DNA of 64,000 nt from Muscardinus avellanarius (GCA_963383645.1 OY726572.1:65820738-65884737); one strand, 5' to 3'. Numbered from the stretch's first letter, positions 33,283-45,990 are shown. Made by a program: numbers and translations. Notes: a model not told the origin generated them from the sequence alone.

Positions 33283-33332
<50 letters not shown>
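33059..33332 (+). mobile_element. B1-ID SINE with (GAAA)n tail
   Basis: SINE to 33259, then about 70 bp of GAAA. Confidence 0.88.
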
Positions 33333-33334
<2 letters not shown>

Positions 33335-33344
33335 GGTAGAGCTG

Positions 33345-33570
33345 TCAGGCGGGGTGGCGCACATTTGTAATTCCAGTACTTGGGAGACTGAGACAGGAGG
33401 ATCACAGGTTCATGGTCAGTCTCAGCTACTTACTTAGGCCCTCTGCAACTTAATGAGACTCTGTTTTACAATTAAAAATAAAATTAAAAAATAGGACTGG
33501 GGTGTAGCTTGGAAATAAAATAACCCTAGGTTCAATCCTCAGTACCACAACAACAATGAAAAAAAAAAGA
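33345..33570 (+). mobile_element. B1-ID SINE, older
   Basis: ggcggggtggcgcacatttg to cctcagtaccacaacaac. Confidence 0.82.
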
Positions 33571-33706
33571 GGAAAAGAAAGGGAGGGAGGTGAAAGAGTG
33601 AGGAAGGAAGGAAGGAAAAACATTGCTTGCTTCCTAGAACGAGAAGGGATGAGGTTTAAATGTATTCCCACCACATGACTTTTTATATCCTGAAAACGTT
33701 GAACTA

Positions 33707-33898
33707 GTTGGGCATGGTGTTGCATGTTTGTATCTCAGTACTTGGGAGTCTGAGACAGGAGAATCGCAGATTCGAAGCCAGTGGGCCCTCTACAACTTAG
33801 TGAGACTCTGTTTCCAAATAAGAAATAAAATTGGGATGAGGGTGTAGCTCAGAGGTAGAACACCCCTAGAGTCAATTCCCAGTGCCCCCCCCACACAC
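33707..33898 (+). mobile_element. B1-ID SINE
   Basis: TSD ttgaacta on both sides; CA tail. Confidence 0.85.
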
Positions 33899-33907
33899 AT
33901 TGAACTA

Positions 33908-34090
33908 AAATCAAGCACAGTGGCACATACCTATAATCCCAGTACTTGGGAGGCTGAGATAGGGTGCTCACATGTTCAAGGACAGCCATGGTACCTTAGC
34001 AAAGCCCTGTTAAAAATATATAAAATAAGAGTTGGGAATTGTGTCAGTGGTAGAATGCACCTGGATTCAAATCATAATGCCACAAAAATT
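33908..34090 (+). mobile_element. B1-ID SINE, old
   Basis: caagcacagtggcacatacc to atcataatgccac. Confidence 0.78.
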
Positions 34091-34199
34091 ATGTGAATAT
34101 ATCACATTCATAAATAAATTTTACAATTAACATATTCATAATATGATGGACCTGCTAAGATGCCTCAAATTTTCAGTTGTTACCCAGCTCCTTTAAAAA

Positions 34200-34905
34200 A
34201 AAAAAAAAAAACCACTGTGCGCTGCCTTATGGGTAAAGTGGACTAACCTTGAATCACGTGACCTAGCCATCCCCAATTGGCCCAACAGGGGAACTTCATG
34301 CTCAGAGCTTTTCTACTGGGAGGTTTGTGCTTGAGATACAGAAGCTTCTGTGAGTAGAGGCACAGTAAACTCTCAACTGATCTTTGCCTCAAATATCTCT
34401 CCAAGAAGGAAGGAAATGGAAAAACATCCCACACCCCCTCTCCAGAACTGGACACAAGGGAAACTCGAGGCCCCAGATGGCTGAGCGCCTTCTGTAGAGA
34501 CAGACCAGTGAGCGCTGTCATTCTAGAGCTGAGCACTTTCACTTCCGGAGTTTTGGAGCCAAACTGGCCCTGAGGAGCCAGGACTGAGGATCTGAATTTC
34601 CTCTGAGAGCAGGAAGGGAGGCCCCACAGTTTCCTGAGAGCCCCGAGGCACTGTGGGCTCCCATCTGCTCCCCCCCCATCCTCCCCAGGTCAGGAGGCTC
34701 CTCAGGACACCCACCCCACCCCCCCACCCCACCCCCGGCTGGGGAAGGGCAAGCCCAGGCCTTGATTAAAGGACAGACAGGGGAGGGAGCTGGAAAGTCC
34801 CATACCCAATTCAAGGGACTCATTTTAAGAGTGAAAGGGTTTGTGCCTTCAAAGGTGACGGACCAGATTGTTGCTTTAATTACTGACATATAATAATTAC
34901 TATTT
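34200..34905. other. Intergenic, nothing recognised
   Basis: Unique-looking, moderately GC-rich. No motif or gene family recognised. Confidence 0.4.
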
Positions 34906-34907
34906 TT

Positions 34908-35108
34908 TGCGGGTCTGGGGATGGAACCCAGGGGCATTCGACCTCCAAGCTTCACCCCTTGCCCCATTTTTTAAATTCTTTATTTTAAAACAGGGTCTCA
35001 TTAAGTAGCAAAGGGACTCACTGAGTAGCTGAGGCTGTCTGCGAACCACGATCCTCCGGTCTCAGCCTTCTGAATGCTGGGATTACAAGTGTGCACCACC
35101 ACGCCCAG
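34908..35108 (-). mobile_element. B1-ID SINE
   Basis: gggtctggggatggaaccca to gcaccaccacgcccagc. Confidence 0.88.
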
Positions 35109-35172
35109 CATATAATTATTTAACTATTATGCACATACTCTTTCCAGTGTTACCCATACACCTTTAACTTTT

Positions 35173-35385
35173 TTTTTTTTTTTTGTCGTACTGGGGGTGG
35201 AACCCAGAGGCTTTCTACCTCTGGGCTATACTTCCAGACCCATTTATATTTTATTTTGGAAACAGGGTCTCACTAAGTTGCTGAGAGCCTCACTAAGTAG
35301 CTGAGGCTGGCTTTGAACCTGTGCGATCCTCCTGTCTCAGCCTCCCAAGCGCGGGGATTACAAGCGTGAGCCACCACGCCCGGCT
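35173..35385 (-). mobile_element. B1-ID SINE
   Basis: Perfect 14-bp TSD cacctttaactttt at 35159-35172 and 35386-35399. Confidence 0.93.
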
Positions 35386-35504
35386 CACCTTTAACTTTTA
35401 CTTATACACATATTCATATGGTACCATGGAATGCCTGCATGTGTGGGGACCAATTCCTATGTAGGGGTTCTCTAGGAAGCCAGCTAGTTCAGCATTGTAT
35501 GGAT

Positions 35505-35695
35505 CTTTTTTGGGGGTATTGAACCCAGGGGCATTCTACCTCTGAGCTACACCCCCAGCAACCCCCCATTTTTTTGAAACAAGGTCTCATTAAATTCCCA
35601 AGGTCTCTCTATGTTGCTGAGGCTGGCCCCGAACCTGCCATCCTCTCAGCCTCCCAAGTACTGGGAGTACAGACATGTGCCACCACGCCCAGCTG
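35505..35695 (-). mobile_element. B1-ID SINE
   Basis: gtattgaacccaggggcatt to gccaccacgcccagct. Flanks tgtatggatc and catatggatc. Confidence 0.86.
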
Positions 35696-35989
35696 TCATA
35701 TGGATCCCTTCCTCAGAGGTCAATAATTGAACTGCTTTCAACCTTTTGACTAAGATCAAGGGCAGGAGAAAAGAAATGCTAGCAATTATCGTGTTCTTGC
35801 TCTGTGCCAGACACAGTTCTAAGTGTAGGAGGCAGTAGTGAGGCAGGAGTGCGGGGTTAAAAGTTGGTGGCGATTAACAGAAAAGCACTAGATAATCTAT
35901 GTTTAAGATAAGTGGCAAGAACAGGAGTACAGAGTTAAAGTTTAGGTTGAAGAAGATTAATATGTGCATATTAAAATAAAAATACAGCA

Positions 35990-36299
35990 AGCCAGGCACG
36001 ATGGCGCATGCCTGTAATCTCTGTAGTTTGGGAGACTGGGACAGGGGGATTGCAGGTTTGAGGCCAGCTTGGGCTAACCTAGTGGGATACTGTTTCAAAA
36101 TAACAAATTTTGTTATTTGGAGATGGTGGCACATGCCTGTAATCCAAGTACTAGGGCGGCTGAGGCAGGAGGATCATAGGTTTGAGGCCAGCCTCAGCAA
36201 CTTACTGAGACCCTGTTCCAAAATAAAAAACAAAAAGTGTTGGTAGAGTAACTCAGAGGTAGCAAGCCCCTAGGTTCAATCTCCAGTAACAAAAATAAT
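35990..36299 (+). mobile_element. Two adjacent SINEs (head only, then dimer)
   Basis: B1-like head 35990-36105; dimer 36118-36299. Confidence 0.8.
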
Positions 36300-36493
36300 T
36301 TTTTTTTTTTTTTGTGGTACTGAGGTTCCTGGAAGCCCTTTTACCTCCGGGCTACACTCCCAGACCTGTTTTATATTTTTTTATTTGGAAACAGGGTCTC
36401 CTAAGCCAGTGAGGCTGGCTTCGAACCCGCGCGATCCTCCTGTCTCCGCCTCCCAAGTGCGGGGATTACAAGCGTGCGCCACCACGCCCGGCT
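36300..36493 (-). mobile_element. B1-ID SINE, young
   Basis: T-run, gaggttcctggaagccct to caccacgcccggct. Abuts the previous element in opposite orientation. Confidence 0.9.
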
Positions 36494-37322
36494 AGGGTTT
36501 GATTCTGAGCAGGCTGGGTTTCCTTTTGTCACTCCAAGTCCCTCTCCCCGCCTTTGCTGTCAGTCGGGAGAGTCTGGCTTGTGGCTCATCGCGTGCTTTT
36601 GGCCCTGGGTTGGTCCCGCCTTATCTCCACGCACACCCTATCTAGTACACCTGGGCTTTTCCTCATCTCGCTCCACCTTTGTACTTGCAAGAATTAACGA
36701 ATACAATTCCTGGCGTTCTGCCCTTGGCCACCTCTGCGCCCCTCCGTGTCTTCAGCATCTCATCTCCCCACACTCCCCGCACTTGACTGTGCCTGAGACC
36801 AAGACGGGGGTTTAGCTGGATCTGTGGTGCCAGTGGCCCAGCTCACCGGGAGGAGGGCAAGACAGGTGTTTCCTGGAATGAGAAGGGAAGAGCTGGGAGT
36901 AGGAATCGGAGTTCCCATTGCGGCCGTGGTGGCTGCTGCCCTCTAGTGGCCACCGGAGGAGCTGGCAAGGACCACAGCCAGGGATGGGTTCCTGACCTCT
37001 TGAAAGGGGTTTTGGGAAGGTAATTTGAGGGCCTTACTGCCATCTTAGAGTGAAGGCCAGGTGGGAGGCTCTGAGAGTCCACACCCACCCAAACACTGCA
37101 CAGCGCCGATCACACACACACATTGCACACAGCTGCGGACAGGGTCGGCCTCAGCGCATGGGTCTCTGCTACCTACCCCAGGCTGAAAACTGCAGCTGAT
37201 AACAAGACGCACCAGCCAGGCACAAGGCCCCTCTCTCCTCCCAATCTCTGGTGTGGTTCCTGCCCAGACCTGAGCTCTTTTTCTGCCAGTTCTTCGGGCC
37301 TCACAGAAGATTTGAAGCAATT
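36494..37322. other. Intergenic unique stretch
   Basis: About 830 bp without SINEs. No conserved frame; holds the CTCF-like motif at 36933. Confidence 0.5.
36933..36952 (-). promoter_or_regulatory. CTCF-like motif
   Basis: The reverse strand reads ggccactagagggcagca, matching the known CTCF core CCASYAGRKGGCRS. Confidence 0.5.
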
Positions 37323-37333
37323 TAAAGAGCTAT

Positions 37334-37549
37334 AGCTGGGCATGGTGGTGCACACTTGTAATCCCCGTACTTGGGAGGCTGAGACCAGAAGATCGGGGTT
37401 CGCGGACAGCCTCAGCTACTCAATGAGGCCCTTTGCAACTTGGACCGTTTCAAAATAAAGAATAAAAAATAGGGCAGGGCGTGTAGCCTGGAGGTTGAAT
37501 GCCCCTGGGTTCCATCCCCAGACCTGCAAAAAATTAAAAAATAAAACAA
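37334..37549 (+). mobile_element. B1-ID SINE
   Basis: Perfect 11-bp TSD taaagagctat at 37323-37333 and 37550-37560. Confidence 0.92.
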
Positions 37550-37560
37550 TAAAGAGCTAT

Positions 37561-38500
37561 GTTTCCGCCCACCCCACTCTACCCCAAATACATACCCTAT
37601 CGTCTTTTTTGAGGTCCCCACATCCTAGGGGATTTCTCCTATGATGTGCACGTGGTCAGCAGATTTACTGTGTGGTATTCCACAGCAGGTCAGCCAGGGC
37701 AGAATTCTAGTAAGAGACAAAGCACCGTGAAAACCAATGGCATGGCCTGGATGTCCAAGTAATGTAGGCTTCCTGACCCTGTTTCTGCACTTTGCCCCCA
37801 CCCAAAAGCTGCCCCGTCTGTCTGTGTCACATGCTTGGGGCCCAACTCAGGTGGCTGAGCTAAAGAGCGCTCTAGTGACAAGCGCTCAAAAGACCTTGGT
37901 AATTACCTTCGCTGCATCTTTAGCTAAGCTGCCAGGAGGCTCGACAGACCCATGTGTGTGTGGACAGAAGGAATAAGAAAAGAGGACCCAGCGGGGGGAT
38001 GAAAGACTCCAGAAAACTTCTAAATCCAAATTATACAGACCAAGCAATCTCTGAAATAAAAGGGCTCATTGAGCTGTAACAAACACTGGCTAGGAAGAAA
38101 AGACCCCTCTCTAACCACCATCAGGGCCACGGAGCAGTGGGGAAATGTCCGCCCAATCGAAGTCTAAGTATTTTATAATTAAGATTTCGATAAAGCAAGC
38201 ATGCATTGTTTGCATTGAGCCTCCCTTGACTCTAGATAAGGGCAGGGCAATTCGAAGCAGGCGAGCTTTGGGCAGGAGGATGGTCTGTAGGAGAAGTGCT
38301 GGTGTCTCCTTGATCGGTTGGGTCTGTCAGCAGAATGTGACGGCGCCTTGATGGTCTCATGGGGTTTTGCGTCTGGGGTTTCAACACATGTTTAGAAATA
38401 TGGAGCAGGTCTTTTGTTTGGCCTGAAGTTGTTAGCTGAATAGTTTCTCTTACCTTGTTTCACCTCCACTCTATGGCCTGTAACTAAATTTAGGACATCT
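37561..38500. other. Intergenic, nothing recognised
   Basis: No repeat or coding family identified. Confidence 0.4.
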
Positions 38501-38512
38501 CAGAATCTCTCA

Positions 38513-38680
<168 letters not shown>

Positions 38681-39086
38681 ACACACCACCAGCAGTACCA
38701 GAGCTGGTGAGCAGGGCTGTTCTAGTCCTCCAGCCTGGCAGCGTGGTGAGCCCCTGGCTGACGGGCGTCCAGCTGGCCTGGGCTTGGAGCTCCTCATGAG
38801 GCAGCCCTATTGGTCAGGATGGAGGAGAGCCATTCTGAAGCCTAGGCCTGAGCACTTGTTGCCTATATTCCAGCAGCTCCAGGTGGTCTCACCTGACAGG
38901 AATTCCTGATGCAGAGAAAAAGGAATCGCCTCTTGGACTGCAGGCTTCTTTCTGCAGGAAAAAATGGAAAGGAGAAGGAAGAGGAGGAGGGACAGAGGAG
39001 GAGGAAGGGATCACATTGACCAGGACACTAAGAAATTTCTGAACCAGAAGGCAACTAGTTCTACCTTCCACTTCATAAACCAAGCC

Positions 39087-39216
39087 CGCCAGGTGTGGCA
39101 GCGCACACTTGTAATCCCAGCATTCGGGAGGCTGAGACAGGAGGATCACAGTTTGCAGACAGCCTCAGCTACTTAGGCCCTTTGCAACTCAGTGAGACCC
39201 TCTTTCTGTATTTCTG

Positions 39217-39264
<48 letters not shown>

Positions 39265-39364
39265 TTTTTTTGGTGGTCTGAAGATGTAACCCAGGGTCAT
39301 TCAACCTCCGAGGTACACCCCCTGCCCTATATTTTATTCTTTATTTTGAAACAGGGTCTCACTA
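39087..39364. mobile_element. Inverted pair of partial SINEs around (TTTC)n
   Basis: Plus head 39087-39205, TTTC 39213-39262, minus partial copy 39263-39364. Confidence 0.8.
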
Positions 39365-39431
39365 TGAACACCTATATGAATATATGAACACCTACCCCAC
39401 CTCTTCATCTGGAAAACTCCTACTCATTCTT

Positions 39432-39664
39432 TTTTTGTGTGCGTGTGTGTGTGTGTGTGTGTGTGGTCCTGGAGGTGGAACCCAGAGGCTTTCTACCTCC
39501 GGGCTATACTCCCAGACCAATTTTCTATTTTATTTGGAAACAGGGTCTCACTAAGTTGCTGAGAGCCTCATTAAGTAACTGAGGCTGGCTTCAAACCTGT
39601 GCGATCCTCCTGTCTCAGCCTCCCAAGCGCAGGGATTACAAGCGTGTGCCACCACGCCCAGCTG
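39432..39664 (-). mobile_element. B1-ID SINE with (TG)n
   Basis: Perfect 14-bp TSD tcctactcattctt at 39418-39431 and 39665-39678. Confidence 0.93.
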
Positions 39665-39679
39665 TCCTACTCATTCTTC

Positions 39680-40414
39680 AAAGCCCAGCCCCAGTACTTC
39701 CTGAGAAAGCCATAGGACTGTGCTTATCTCTGTGCTCTCAATGCCCGACACAAAGAGGTGCAGAAGGTGGCAAGAGCCTCCAGGGCTGGCTCCTACAGCC
39801 ATATTGGTCATAGCATTCCCCTTAGAAGGGGCCTGAGAGGAGCTGGGCAGGCCCATGTGCAGCATGTGATATCAGGCCATTGCGGGGGCATCACGTGGCC
39901 ACCATCTTATGCCACGTGGGTGATGGCAGCAGACACCGGTACTCTGAGCAAGGCAGAGCTAGGGAGCGGCCAGCGGGTGTGCATTGCACCTTCCTCTGAC
40001 ACAATTTCAGGCCCTTCCTGTCTGTCCCAGCTGCCTCCCACCACCCTTGGGTTCTAGGAAATGCTAGTGAGTTCCTGCTTCTTGCAATGCATCCGTCCTA
40101 ACTGTCCCAAAAGAATAAAAAATAGGGCGCAACAGAAATTAGGCCCCACCTGTTCCTGCTGGCCGCATTAACTCATGTCCAAGGGGTGGTTCTCAGCCCA
40201 ACTGTGAGCAGACACTGGGGCGAGATTTGTCAGCAGCAGACTTGGAAGTCCCCACAGGGCAGCCAGATGGGAGTCACTGCCCTGGGGAGCCGAGCAGAGG
40301 ATGCTCTGGCCTCTGTAGCCCTGAGCTGCACACCCACCTGCTCCTCTCAGGAAGGGCTACTCCTTCCTTCCAGCCCTACCCAGCAAGGGCAACCCCCTGG
40401 GGCTTTCCTGGCTC
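39680..40414. other. Intergenic, nothing recognised
   Basis: Open frames here lack family features. Confidence 0.4.
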
Positions 40415-41420
40415 TCCCTCCCCAAGCCAGACACTCCGAGTCCTGGCTCTGAAAGTCTAAACAACCCTGCCCATCCTGGCCCTGCCTCCTGCACAAAACC
40501 CTCCTCACCCCCCTATTGCTTCACTCTACAGTGCCCTTCCTCCCTCTCTCACCTTACCAGCCTCATAATGCTCAATTAACATGCCCTGCCTCCAGGAAGC
40601 CTTCCTGATTGCTCCAGACCACTCTAGCCCTTTTCCAGCCTCCTATCTGAGCCCACAGTCCTCTCCGGGCTCACTCTCGGCCTCCTTGTGACTTCTCTTG
40701 CTTCTTGGTCAACTTGCTTCACCAGCCAGAACGGGAGGCCCTGTGTCTGCTCACCTACAGCCTGGCCAGACACCAGGCTTGGTTTGAGGCAGATGTTTAA
40801 AATCTATGTGCCAAGATGGGCATAGTGGTGCACTCCTGTGATCCCAGTACTTGGGAGGCTGATACAGGAGGATCACAGGTTCAAGACCAGCCTCAGAAAC
40901 ATAGTAAAACCCTGTTTCAAAATAAAAAAGGGCTGAGGGTTGGCCGGGCGTGGTGGCGCACACTTGTAATCCCCGCGCCTGGGAGACGGAGACAGGAGAA
41001 TCGCGCTGGTTTGGAGCCAGCCTTGCTGGCTTAAGAGACCCTGTTTCCACATAAAAAGGTAAAAAAAAAAAAAAAAAGGTCTGGGAGTGTAGCTTGTGGG
41101 AGTGTAGCCCGGAGGTAGAAGGATTCCAGGAACCCCAGTACCACCAAAAAAAAAAGGGGGGGGGGCTGAGGGTATAGCTCAGAGCAGAGGTAGACTGCCC
41201 CTGGGTTCAGTCCTCAGTAGCCCTCCCCCCGACAAAAGGAGGAAGGAAAAAATTGCACCAGTTGATGCTCCCTGCCCCCAAGAATTTCAGCAAGGACCCT
41301 CCTTAGAAGGGCAGCCAGGGGCCAGGGGAGCAGGGGCAGGCTTCCTCTCGAGTCCACATGCATCTGTGGCCAGCGGGAGTTGACAAGTGGCAGGGAGGGC
41401 TGAGATTACCTTTTAGTTTC
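40415..41420 (+). repeat. Segmental duplication, copy 1
   Basis: Parallels 47712-49205 in the same order. Shared blocks: ccccaagc.agacactc.gag, gcctcctgcacaaa.ccctc, gtgacttctcttgct, agcctggccagacac, a shared SINE ending agcctcagaaac, and cacatgcatctgtgg/cacgtgcatctgtgg. The middle (40540-40790) resembles an L2 3' end. Confidence 0.7.
40811..41225 (+). mobile_element. SINE nested in SINE
   Basis: Outer copy 40811-40940 and 41174-41225. Inner young copy 40941-41162 with TSD gggctgagggt at 40930-40940 and 41163-41173. Confidence 0.88.
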
Positions 41421-42223
41421 ATCTGAACTCTCTGTGCCAGCACACTGAACGAGCTGCCCTTCCCGGCCAGTCACCGCCTTCGCTCACCGCCATGCTCCAC
41501 GCTCTCGGGGCTGGCGACAGCAGGGATATGAGTCTGAAGCATATGGCCAGAGGCCAGGGTCAATGTGTGACTGGTTTTAGGGCCCTGACCTGGCTAGCTG
41601 CATGGCCGTGTGTGTGCGTGTGTGTGTAAATGCACAGTACAAACTAAGTGCAAGCCTCTGAATGGCACAGAACAGCGTGTCCCTCCCGAGACCACTCGAC
41701 TCCTCACCACGGCCGTCCGCAGTGCATTGAGAATGGAACCGGCAGCTTCTCCTCCAGGTCGGCTGGGGAAGAGGGTGTTGTAGATTTCAGAGGCTGACAG
41801 GTGACAAACCTCGAGATGTTCACACGCCCACACACAGTCTCAGAAAGGCACGTGCGCAGCTCGCCATGCAGGGACCGCGGGACACGGGAGCCCTGCAGGG
41901 GCAGGAGCTGTCCTCCCACACATAGGAGGTGGCGGGGCAGAGAGGGCGGGCGAAGCCCTGGCTACCTCACGGGCCAGCCTTGGTGATCGTACTCACCCGG
42001 GGTTGGCACCTGTGCCAGTTCTGGCTCCCGGGAGGAAGCCTGAGCTGAGAGAGCCCAGTGTCCCCCTAGGGGCTGGGCACCACAGGGACATATGGGATCC
42101 CACAGGGACAGTCCCAGGTGCCGGGTGCACGAGCAGGGGAGGCCCCAGTGTTCTGGGCAGTGGGGCTGAACTTAGGAAGGGGTCAGAGGTGGCTCCCAGA
42201 GCCAGGCTGGGCAAGGAGGTTCT
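41421..42223. other. Intergenic, nothing recognised
   Basis: No gene or repeat recognised apart from a short TG run at 41608. Confidence 0.4.
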
Positions 42224-42435
42224 TTTTTATTTTATGGTAATGGGAATGGAACCCAGGGGCATTTTTCTACCTCTGACCTATACTCCCAGCCCTTTTTTAT
42301 TCCTTTATTTTGAAACAGGGTCTCACTAAGTTACAGAGAGCCTCATTAAGTTGCTAAGGCTGGCCACAAACCTGCGATCTTCTGTCTTAGCCTTCCAGGT
42401 ACTGGGATTACCAGTGTGCCCACCACGCCCAGCTA
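42224..42435 (-). mobile_element. B1-ID SINE
   Basis: atgggaatggaacccagggg to cccaccacgcccagct. Confidence 0.86.
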
Positions 42436-42440
42436 AGCAG

Positions 42441-42670
42441 GTGTTTGTTTGTTTGTTTGTTTGTTTGTTTGTTTCTACAGGTCTAGGGATGGAACCCAGA
42501 GGCATCCATGAGCTACACCTCCTGCCCTATTTTTTATTCTTTTTTTGAACCAGGTTCTCACTAAGTTGTGGAGGGCCCCACTAAGTAGCTGAGCCTGTCC
42601 ACAAACCGCAATCCTCTGGTTTTAGCCTCCCGAATGCTGGGATTACAAGTATGTGCCACCGCGCCCAGCA
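42441..42670 (-). mobile_element. (TGTT)n and B1-ID SINE
   Basis: GTTT units 42441-42472, SINE to 42670. Flanks agcaggtg. Confidence 0.87.
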
Positions 42671-42849
42671 GGTGGTTCTTACTGAGTGCTGATGCCCTGT
42701 GGGCTAGACGCCATACCAAGTATGGCACTTTTTTCCCCCTCCTGTCTGCCCAGCAGTATAGTAGAATTCAGCTCATCTCACTGTGGCCCTGCTTTCTGTC
42801 CCACATCTACAGCCCCCTCCTCCAGATATACCATATATAACCCTCAGAA

Positions 42850-43060
42850 GGGAACTCCCTGATCATACAAGCTGACCAGCAGCCCGTCCACCTGCCTTAC
42901 CTCCCTTCATAGAACTTATCTCTACATGACAGCAAAGTCTTATCTTTTTTTCTGTCTGTCTCGCTCCAATTTAAGCTCCCCAGAATGGGGATTCGGGCCT
43001 GTTAATCTGATTCCCCAGTGCACACAGCAGGCATGCACTAAATGTGCTAAGTGAACACAT
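42850..43060 (+). repeat. L2 3' end fragment
   Basis: ctgtctgtctcgctccaatt, aagctccccagaatgggg, cccagtgcacacagcaggca match the known L2 tail order. Confidence 0.6.
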
Positions 43061-44020
43061 GACGGCCTGCAGTTGGCAGTCCTGCATGACGAGCGTGTGC
43101 ACAGACGGAGGCCCAGCACACACCTGTGCGAGCCCGCACCAGCTCCCCGAGCTGAGGCCTGCAGGTCTTGTCTCAAGGGGCTCAGCTCCCCAGAGCCCCG
43201 GGAAGCCTTCTCACCCCTGCTCCCCGCCCAGCTGGGCTCCGTTCAGCCCTCCCGGTGCTAACTTGGCCTGACACGCCGGCTGCACAGGAGCCCGCCCCTG
43301 CACGCCGTGGCAAGCCCACCACCATTGTGGTGGCTGCTAATTGGCTCTGTGTTGGGCCTTGGGTCACCGCTCGGTCAGCCATGGCTGATACCTTCTTCCC
43401 ACTTGTCTCAGGAAAGCCACTGCTGTCCCTTCTACTCAGGCCTCAGCAGGCCACTGAACCGCACATGCCCAGCCACAAGGGACCGGCCGGGCCGGCGGGC
43501 CCCTCCAATGGTGGCCCCCACCCCGCTCACTCTTGAGAGACGGCGGGGATGACTCGATGGGCAGGCCTGGCCGTGGCGTGGGCAGTTGTCTCAGGAGCGA
43601 GGTGTGGCCCCCGGGGTACGAGGAAGGACCCAAGCCAGTTATCCACACCCGATGCGGTGAAGTGCCACTGCTAGAGGAACCACCCGCAGCTGGGCCTGCT
43701 CCCCCTCAGGGTTCCACTAAAGTGCACTTGCAGCGAATCTTACCATCGATCTGCCTTCCATCCACCTGCCAGGCCTCTCAGCTTGGTGGTGTTGAGCCCG
43801 GCCCCCGTGCCCAGGGGAATTCAGTGCACTGTGTTCAGGGCAGAAGCAGCGGCCCTCGAGTATCTGCCCACACACCCATTACCGCCCCAGGGAACTCAGA
43901 GCGGCACATCCTTAGCCAAGGCCGGGATCCTCTGGGGCTGCTGGTTTATCTCACTTTCCTCTCCATGAGGTTTGAGGTCAGACAGCGCCTAGACCACTAG
44001 AAAGTGCAATACCTGGCTTC
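43061..44020. other. Intergenic, nothing recognised
   Basis: GC-rich unique stretch with no conserved frame. Confidence 0.4.
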
Positions 44021-44235
44021 TGCCAGGATAATGGTGCATGCCTGTAATCCCAGTACTTGGGAGGCTGAGACAGGAGGATTGTGGATTTGAAGCCAGCCAC
44101 CACAATTTAATGAGGTCCTTAACAACTTGCTTAGTAAGATCTTGTTTCAAAAAGGAAAGATAAAATAGGCCTAGGGGTGTAGCTCCAAGGTAGAGTGTCC
44201 CTGGGTCCAACGCCCAGCACCACAGACACACGAAG
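44021..44235 (+). mobile_element. B1-ID SINE
   Basis: TSD acctggcttc at 44011-44020 and 44236-44245. Confidence 0.88.
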
Positions 44236-44249
44236 ACCTGGCTTCCTAC

Positions 44250-45440
44250 AGGACATGACCACATCATGTCCGCTTTCCAGGCCTCCGGAGCCCAACTTAT
44301 CCTTCTTCACAGCTTTACCAAGCATTTTAAGGGCCCAGATCTCCTCCTAGCGTGGGACTAGAATAAATACCGCTCACTCTCCAAGCCATCCTCCAATCCT
44401 TCCTCCTCCAAAAGGTCCCTCTTACTGCTGTTCTGGCGCGGTCTAGCAACCTGGCCTGCATCCTTGCCCACCTGCCGTGATCAGGGTTCTGCTGAGCTGA
44501 GGGCAGATCTGGGGTGTGGCCTCTCCAGCTTTTCTGCCCAGAACCCCACCTGGAGGAGGGGGAGGAGTCATGACTACAAAAAACATCCCCCGGCTCAGCA
44601 CCTCCAATGGCCTCTCTTGGTGTCTTCTGGGGAAGCCACTCCAGAGGCTGTGAGTGACTCCTCCTGGCCCCTGCTCTGGGTTTGAAGAGCTGAAAGCCAC
44701 CTGCCCTTGCCCCTTGGGGGCCAGAAGAGACTGGGGCAGGCCAAGATCCTATGAGGACAACACAAGGGGGAAGAGCAGGATGCCCCAGGGAAGAAGGAGG
44801 AGCGGAGGGGTGCCAGCCTCCCCTCCAGCCAAGGGCTCCGCTTCCTCCAGGGGCCCCCAGCAGGGAGGAGCCTGCTGCAGGGAATGGACTCCTCGCTGCT
44901 GGTGGTTCAGCCCAGAATGAGTCCAGCCCTGGGGCCTCGGTGGGGGCATCTGGGGAGTTGAAAGGTCTCGTGGCCTCTAAATGGGACCCAGCATTTACAA
45001 GCCAGTGGCTTATTAGAGAAAAACAGAGAAATTGAAGAAGAATAGAAATTATACCTTTATCAGGATTATCCCTCAAGTCGGCCTGTGGAGTCATGGAGTT
45101 GGTATAGGATCTTTAGAGCCATAAAGGGTAGACACCTTTAGATCTGTTTTCTCCCAGACTTTTCCAAACTGGAATCAAGAGAAAGCTTGGAGCATGTGAA
45201 GAGGGGTGTGGAGTGTGTTGGAGACTTGATATTTTCTGAGAAACAAAACTTCTTAGCTAATAACTTTTTCCCTCCCATTAAATAGGACGAAACAAGCTTC
45301 TCTCCTTTGGGGTTTTTCTTAGCCTCATGTACTGTTGGGAATCATGATTCTCTAAGATAGGGTGGAGGAGGTGGACTTTAAAGGACTCAGAGTTCCCAAA
45401 ATCACAAGAACTTTTGTTCTGGAAGTATTCATTCTCATTT
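44250..45440. other. Intergenic, nothing recognised
   Basis: A 255-codon minus-strand open frame (44327-45094) has no family motif and is not called. Confidence 0.4.
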
Positions 45441-45447
45441 CTCATTT

Positions 45448-45449
<2 letters not shown>

Positions 45450-45500
<51 letters not shown>

Positions 45501-45517
45501 GGGTACTAGGTATTGCA

Positions 45518-45562
<45 letters not shown>

Positions 45563-45990
45563 GGAGGGTACTAGGTATTGAACCCAGGGGCATTCTACCT
45601 CTGAGCTACTGAGCTACACCCCCAGCCCTATTTTATTTTTATTTTGTTTTTACTTTTTTTTTTTTTTTTTGGTGGTACTGGGGTTCCTGCAAGCCCTTCT
45701 ACCTCTGGGCTACACTCCCAGACCTATTTTTACATTTTTATTTGGAAACAGGGTCTCCTAAACCAGCGCGCACGGCTGGCTTCGAACCTGCGTGATCCTC
45801 CTGTCTCTGCCTCCCAAGCGCGGGGATTACAAGCGTGCGCCACCACGCCCAGCTTTATTTTTATTTTGAAACAGGGTCTCACTAGGTTGATAAGAGTCTC
45901 ACTACTTGCTGAGGCTATCCTCGAACCTGAGATCCTCCTGTCTCAGTTTCTCAAGTACTGGGATTACAAGCATGCACCATCACACCTGGC
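45450..45990 (-). mobile_element. (TC)n, duplicated SINE end and nested SINE
   Basis: TC 45450-45496 and 45519-45558, each followed by ttggagggtactaggtattg. Outer SINE to 45990. Inner young copy 45647-45853 with 15-bp TSD tttatttttattttg at 45632-45646 and 45854-45868. Confidence 0.88.

Noticed and set aside
44327..45094. 255-codon minus-strand intergenic frame
   Set aside because: Compositionally biased, no family motif; probably chance.
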